Shown here: in pieces, positions 34,263-40,221 of the stretch | Layout of the letters: every line of letters begins with the position of its first letter | How positions within the stretch are numbered: position 1 is the stretch's first letter | Assembly (NCBI GenBank): GCA_003427395.1 | Contig: BFEA01000150.1 | Span: 1,133,091-1,175,484, forward strand | Direction: 5' to 3' | Length of the DNA stretch: 42,394 bases | DNA from: Chara braunii | Taxonomy: Eukaryota > Streptophyta > Charophyceae > Charales > Characeae | Notes under the pieces: generated by a model | Told to the model about the DNA's origin: nothing | Database searches by the model: none | What the model saw: the letters and a program-made list of their open reading frames with translations, nothing else | Program-made: the position numbers and the translations under genes

Positions 34263-37200
34263 GTGTTGTTTTCTGGTTTGCTATGGTGCTTCAGTGGGTG
34301 GGTCGCTATTCAAGTCTCAAGAATGTTTTGCACTTGAACCATCCAGTTCTAGACAATCTCAGAAGCCCTGTGGTCAAGTGGGTATTTGTGCGAGGCATTG
34401 ATTTGGACACTGCACAAACTTCTGAAGGGCTCTTTGAGGCTCAAGCAAAAGGGTGGGTGAGAACTGCAGTGTTTTCCTCTGGCCAGGATAGGGAAGGGCA
34501 AACACTGAAAAGAATGAAGGGGTGTGCGAGAACTGTGCTGTATTTCGCTGTGGCGAGGAGAGTGGAGTGCATCTGAAAACACGGAAAAGATCACAAATGT
34601 ATGCCTCATTTGTGAGCCTTCTGGAATTTTGCAGGTTTTGTACAAACTGTCAAAGGACTCTTCTGACGTGTTTTTGTCTGGCCAAGAGAGGAAAGGACAT
34701 GTGAAAACACTGAAAAGATAATGAATTGCATGGTTCTCAATCAAAAGGGTGACGGAGAACTGTACTGTGTTTTTCTCTGGCCAGGGGAGTGGGACGGACG
34801 TGAAAACACACTGCAGCGAATATGCACTTATGAAGGCATGTTTCATAATCGCTACCCAGGCGACCTCCAAAATCGTTTGGCTCCCCAGACAACAACCTTT
34901 TGTCAGGAGATGCGGTGGCATATCGGACAAGATTTCAGTACTGGGACTGCTACTGAAACAAGGTTCATCTGTTGGCTTAATGTATGACGGGATGCTGTTG
35001 CGGGGTTTCTTTTGGACAGTGTTTAGCTTGGAGTGGATTTCGGATTGCGAGGATCAACAGAATTAAACAAATGAATTAAAAATGATACTAAAACATTACA
35101 AATCCAGTAAACAATATAGAGGAGGAGAGCTTGGGACTATGCATCCAGCGCTGGGGAACTCGTGTGTATCTTATTATGGGACATGCGGCTGTATGGTTTG
35201 TAAATTGTGAACCGAAAGGATTGTTTTTCACATCTGGCTGTGGGTGTCCTTTTCTTTGTGGTACTTACTCTGTGTGGGTGGTTTTATCTGAGAGGGTGAT
35301 TGGTCACATTGCCGCAGTCAGGAGGGGACCCCAATTAATGCGCTGCAAATCTATTGCGTGTGACAACTGAGTTAGAGTTTGGCAATTGATTCGAATCGCA
35401 TCTGTTTTGGGTGGTGGGACTGCAGGTGGAGAAGCAGGAATTTGGGCTGAAACCAATGAACTGTCCTGGGCATTGTCTGATGTTTGACAGCACAGTGCGG
35501 TCGTATCGAGGTATGTTCCCCCCCCCCCTAGTTTGGACTGGTTCTTGATTTATGCATGTCATCCCTTGTGCAGGGGCCATGCTAATCTTCTCTTTCTCTG
35601 TATCGTTCCGATGTTAATGGATGTTCCGCAGGATGAGGTATGGACGTTTAATAATTTCTACATTGTTGTGCTCTCGCTTTTTGGCTCTGATGAGGTGTGG
35701 CTACCTTTGCCACCCGAATGCAACATATCTGTCGTATGGTCATTTTATAGCTGTATTTGGGGTGTCTTCCAGTCTAAATGCAGCAATAATTATTAATTAC
35801 CATATGGCATATGTTGTATTCGGGTGAAGAAGGTAGTCTTCTGCTTGGTTGGTAGCACAGGGGTGGGAGATGGTACCTGCATGAACCAATGACTGACGGC
35901 GATAGAAGGGAAGGGTGAAAGTGAGGGCACAAACAAGCAACTCAAGAGTCTCAGCTAATCATCTGCCCAACCACAGCTCAGTTTCTCCAGGCTTGCATGC
36001 ACATTTGATTCTCAAATGAGACCAAACGGAACACTTTTATGCGACACCACCCTACCTTCTTTCTCCGAATACAGCATACGGTCATTATAGCTGTATCTAG
36101 ACTGAAAGATGCCTCAAATGCAGCTGTAATGACCGTATGTTGTATTCGGGGGAAGAAGGTAGATGCGTGAATTGATTCATGCAATGGTTAAACATACTGA
36201 CAAGGACAGCGGCAGCTTTCTTTCAGGGGGCTACCCCCTAACGGTGCTGTACCCCACACGGTCCGAATCCTTGATCTGTTTTCAACTTTTCATCAATCGT
36301 TACATGTACATGGTACTACACACCATTCAGAAATCTCTTGTTCTGTTTATCAACCGCTACATCCACACGCCATTTGAAGTTCACGTCTGGTGCGTTTGAG
36401 TCACTACTCGTTGCACACCAGTTACTCAAGGAAGGCTTAGTAAGGGCATAATTACATAAGGGATCTGCTGAATGTATCTCACCCTAGATGCGGCCAAATG
36501 CAGTTCAGAAAGTCATAGAGTTTTCTGGCCAGATCCGTATGACAAGGAACCCGTTTCGGGCTTGGCATTCTCCTTGTGTGTGGAGAATAAGGACTGAGGC
36601 ATTGGATTAACGAGATTCCCACTTTCCCTGTCTACCATCCTGCGAAACCACAGCCAAGGGAACGGGCTTCGAAGAATCGGCGGGGAAAAAAGACCCTGTT
36701 GAGCTTGACTCTAGTTCGACTCTGTGAAATGACTCGAGAGGTGTAGGGTGTAGAATAAGTGGGAGCTTTACGGCGCAAGTGAAATACCACTACTTTTAAC
36801 GTTATAAAAAAAAAAAGGACCGAGGGCCTGAGGCATTGAAAGGCATGTTGAACAGGCCTGGCAGATGCGAACGAACGAGTTTAGTCAATTTGGATTCCTG
36901 ACTAAAGAAATTGGAATGCTACTTGCAGGGCTTTTTTCCCGTTGCCTGACGTTTAACTTGATCTACGTTGATCAAACCAAGTTAAGTAGAGGCAATGATG
37001 CCGCTAATCTTAATACATATATATTTTTATTTAAGGCTTCTATGCATGCAAAGTCATTGTTGATATTCTCACGGACATAGATGAGCATTGTGCGTTGTAA
37101 TTTGGTGCTGAGTGTTTTGTGGTGGCATTCTTCATTTTGGACAGTGGCGAACGCAGCCAAGCAGTAGCCTGTGCTTTGGTTCCGATCCGCCGGTTAACCT

Positions 37201-39911
37201 GCCTCGAAATCGCGGGTCAGGCCTACCGGACGTAAAATGCAGGCAGGGCCAGGCAAGTTGCACGCTCTGCTTGCAGGAATTGGAGTGCCGCAGAAATCTG
37301 CGGCAGGAAAAAGAGGCTCGGAGGTACTGGTGGGTGGTTTAACCACCAGTACCTTTCGCATTCTTAGGCCCCCTCCGACTCGAATGAATTTGGCCCTGGG
37401 CGGCAGGCCAATTCGTCCACCGCGTTAACGGCCTAAGAACGTGGAGGTACTGGTGGATTACGCCGGTCGAGGTATGGAAGCATGAGTGGCAAGTGGATGA
37501 GACAACCATCCTACAGTAGGGGTCACAGTGGTGGGCAAGGGAGATGTGAGTGTGTCAAACAGCGATCTGGAGGCGGCCTGCCATGGCTGCAGAGGACAAC
37601 TGTGGCTGCTGACCACTGTCAGACTGCGGATTGCACTGTCAATTGAGTGACAGAAAATAAGAGATCACACTCTTGTTGCCAAGGGCTGAGGTTTATCATG
37701 AGCAGCATGGTGTGCACAACAGCTTCGTCATAAGACTACCGTCTTCCGCCAAATAGAACATACAGTCATGATCGTCGTATCTAGAGTTCGATTTGCCCAA
37801 ATACAGCTATAAGGACTGGACATTGTACTCGGGGCAAGATGCTGGGGGAAGAGTGGTGTGGTTCAAGCAAATGATTTCTCTTGTTGGTATATGGGAGATT
37901 AGAGAAGTATACGCTGTAGCAGAAGTTTATGGTTACTGATGGATGACTATGCGGATTCATTCATCTGACTCAATCTGATGCCAAACTTGTGTTTGTGGCG
38001 CAGAGCTGCCTATCAGATTTGCAGACTTTGGAGTGTTGCACAGGAACGAGTTCAGCGGGGCACTCACGGGTCTGACCAGAGTGCGGCGGTTCCAACAGGT
38101 GAGTGTCCTTCAGGAGTTCCCTCTGTTTATCACCCTCCATATGTAGTTGCTTCTTTTTAAAACGTATCACACACCCCGGATCAAACAGCAAGCTCCTCTC
38201 TGCTAAACACATGGTCGCATTGTACATAGACATGACCATCTTGTAACAGCTTATCATCCCCTCATCCTGAAGGTAACATGTCCTCCAGGAGCTGCTTCTG
38301 TTTATCATCCTCTGTATGGAATCCCGTCTTTTTGGAACGTATTGTATAGCCCCCGATGACCAACCAAGTTCTGGAAGATATTGTCTCATCATGCACAGGC
38401 ATTGCCACCTGGTAGCATCATATATTTCCCCCAAGCCAAGCTTCACAAGATCGCTAGCCTTTCGTTTGAAATCTATTATTCCCCCATAACCAAGCTTACA
38501 CCAGATGACTACCGGTTTCACCCGAGTAGAACGCCCGTTCATTATGGCTGTATATGGGGCAACTTTCAGTCTAGATACAGCGATAATGACTTACGGGCTC
38601 TCTATTCGGGTGAAGATGGTAGCCTTTCTCTTGAAATCTTACATTGGGCTCTCCTTTGCAATAGCTCCACAGATCCTTCTCTCCTTTCTCTGACTATCGA
38701 GGGAAACTTGAGAGCCTGAAACCGGGTGCTCTCCATGGCTCTTGATCGATGCCATCTGGTGATCTGAAGTGTACCATGAAGCCTACATCGCCACAATATC
38801 TTTTAGTTCGTATAATCAACTTTAGACTGTCACTTTTTGTCCATAGGTCGAAAATGCCGACTCTAAAGGTAGAGCGCTCTCTCACTCCTGCGTCCTTACC
38901 AAGATAGGACTCTCAAGTGAACACTCCTTGCAGTAGGATGGTAGATAAGGTCAGATACAATGTACCTCATTAATGCTGCCCCCAACCACAGGTTTCTCAC
39001 CAACTGCGATGATGTGCCGTTCATTGACTGGTCGAAGCAAGGAACCACCAACAATACAATGCAACTCCTCCGTTGCAATGGCACAATCACCTCACTCATA
39101 ACACAGGTCTGGCGCACTTTGACACTGACGATGGCATTCCAATCCTTTGGTTTCTGAGGCATATCTGCAGTGCTGCGTGCTTTCCGCATTGGAATTTGCA
39201 AAATGAACAGCGAAAACTCGTCAATAATCTGTTCCTATGTTTTGTTCTGGATTGTCTTGATGTGCTTGTTTGCAGGATGATGCACACGTTTTCTGCACGG
39301 AGGATCAGGTAGGAGCTGCGGCTGTCTAGAATGTAACTATTTGTTTGCCATTCTTTCCTGCCAGATTTACAATTGCTATCCCGTTATGCATCTTTTTTGG
39401 GCTGGGATTTCATTTGCACTTGCTTTCCTCTGTCGCCGGGGAAAAAAAAAACAAAACATATTACGGAAATGATAGTAAATCAGGTTTCATATTTTTGTCC
39501 ATTTTTGTTTTTTTATGCACCGCATCCTTGTCTACCCGGAACACCAAATCGTTTTGGCTGCAGGCACTGTGCTGTGGGGTGGATTCCTTCGCCGTGCTGG
39601 TGGTTGATTGTTCGATGTTCATCTCAAAGGCTGAAACTCAAATTTTGGGCCTTCTCACCCTTTCTCGTTTAACCTGTTTCAGAATTCTAGCAGTTGTGCC
39701 TCGTTGTTGGATGTGTTTCCATTCGGCGGTGAAAGTCTCGTTGATGCACTTAAAATAAACCTGCTCAAGTTTAACTCCAATCGCAACCATGCATCGCAAC
39801 GAATTCCACACAGATCACTCTAACAAGGCAGCGACCTAGCAATCAGCTTGAAACTGAAATGATTGTTCCCAAAACCACAGTGTTGCCTGCTCATCAACCT
39901 CTCTCTGGTAA

Positions 39912-39985
<74 letters not shown>

Positions 39986-39986
39986 N

Positions 39987-40056
<70 letters not shown>

Positions 40057-40184
40057 CTCGCTCTCTCTCTCTCGCGCGCGCGCACGTCACTCGCCCTCTC
40101 TCCTCTGTTGTATCTCTCAGTCTCCTCCCTTGTATCTATCACTCGCACTCGCTGAATACACTTGTGCCCCTCTCTTTCTCTCTC

Positions 40185-40221
<37 letters not shown>

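Larger units (their letters stand above)
35511..38003 (+). other. ThrRS intron 12 (2,493 bp), hit by several insertions
   Basis: Contains the inverted U6 copy 3 at its very start, palindromic copies A6, A7 and A8, the LSU rRNA fragment, and TTAA-flanked copy B4. The remaining stretches (36165-36590, 36840-37320, 37460-37735) show nothing recognisable. Confidence 0.9.
38099..39275 (+). other. ThrRS intron 13 (1,177 bp)
   Basis: Contains a 175-bp tandem duplication, a smaller 53-bp duplication and palindromic copy A9. 38640-39275 is unique sequence without a recognised gene. Confidence 0.88.

Noticed and set aside
36480-36593. Sequence left of the LSU fragment, first read as more rRNA
   Set aside because: Only the part from about 36604 matches conserved rRNA blocks. 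The preceding bases show no rRNA landmark.
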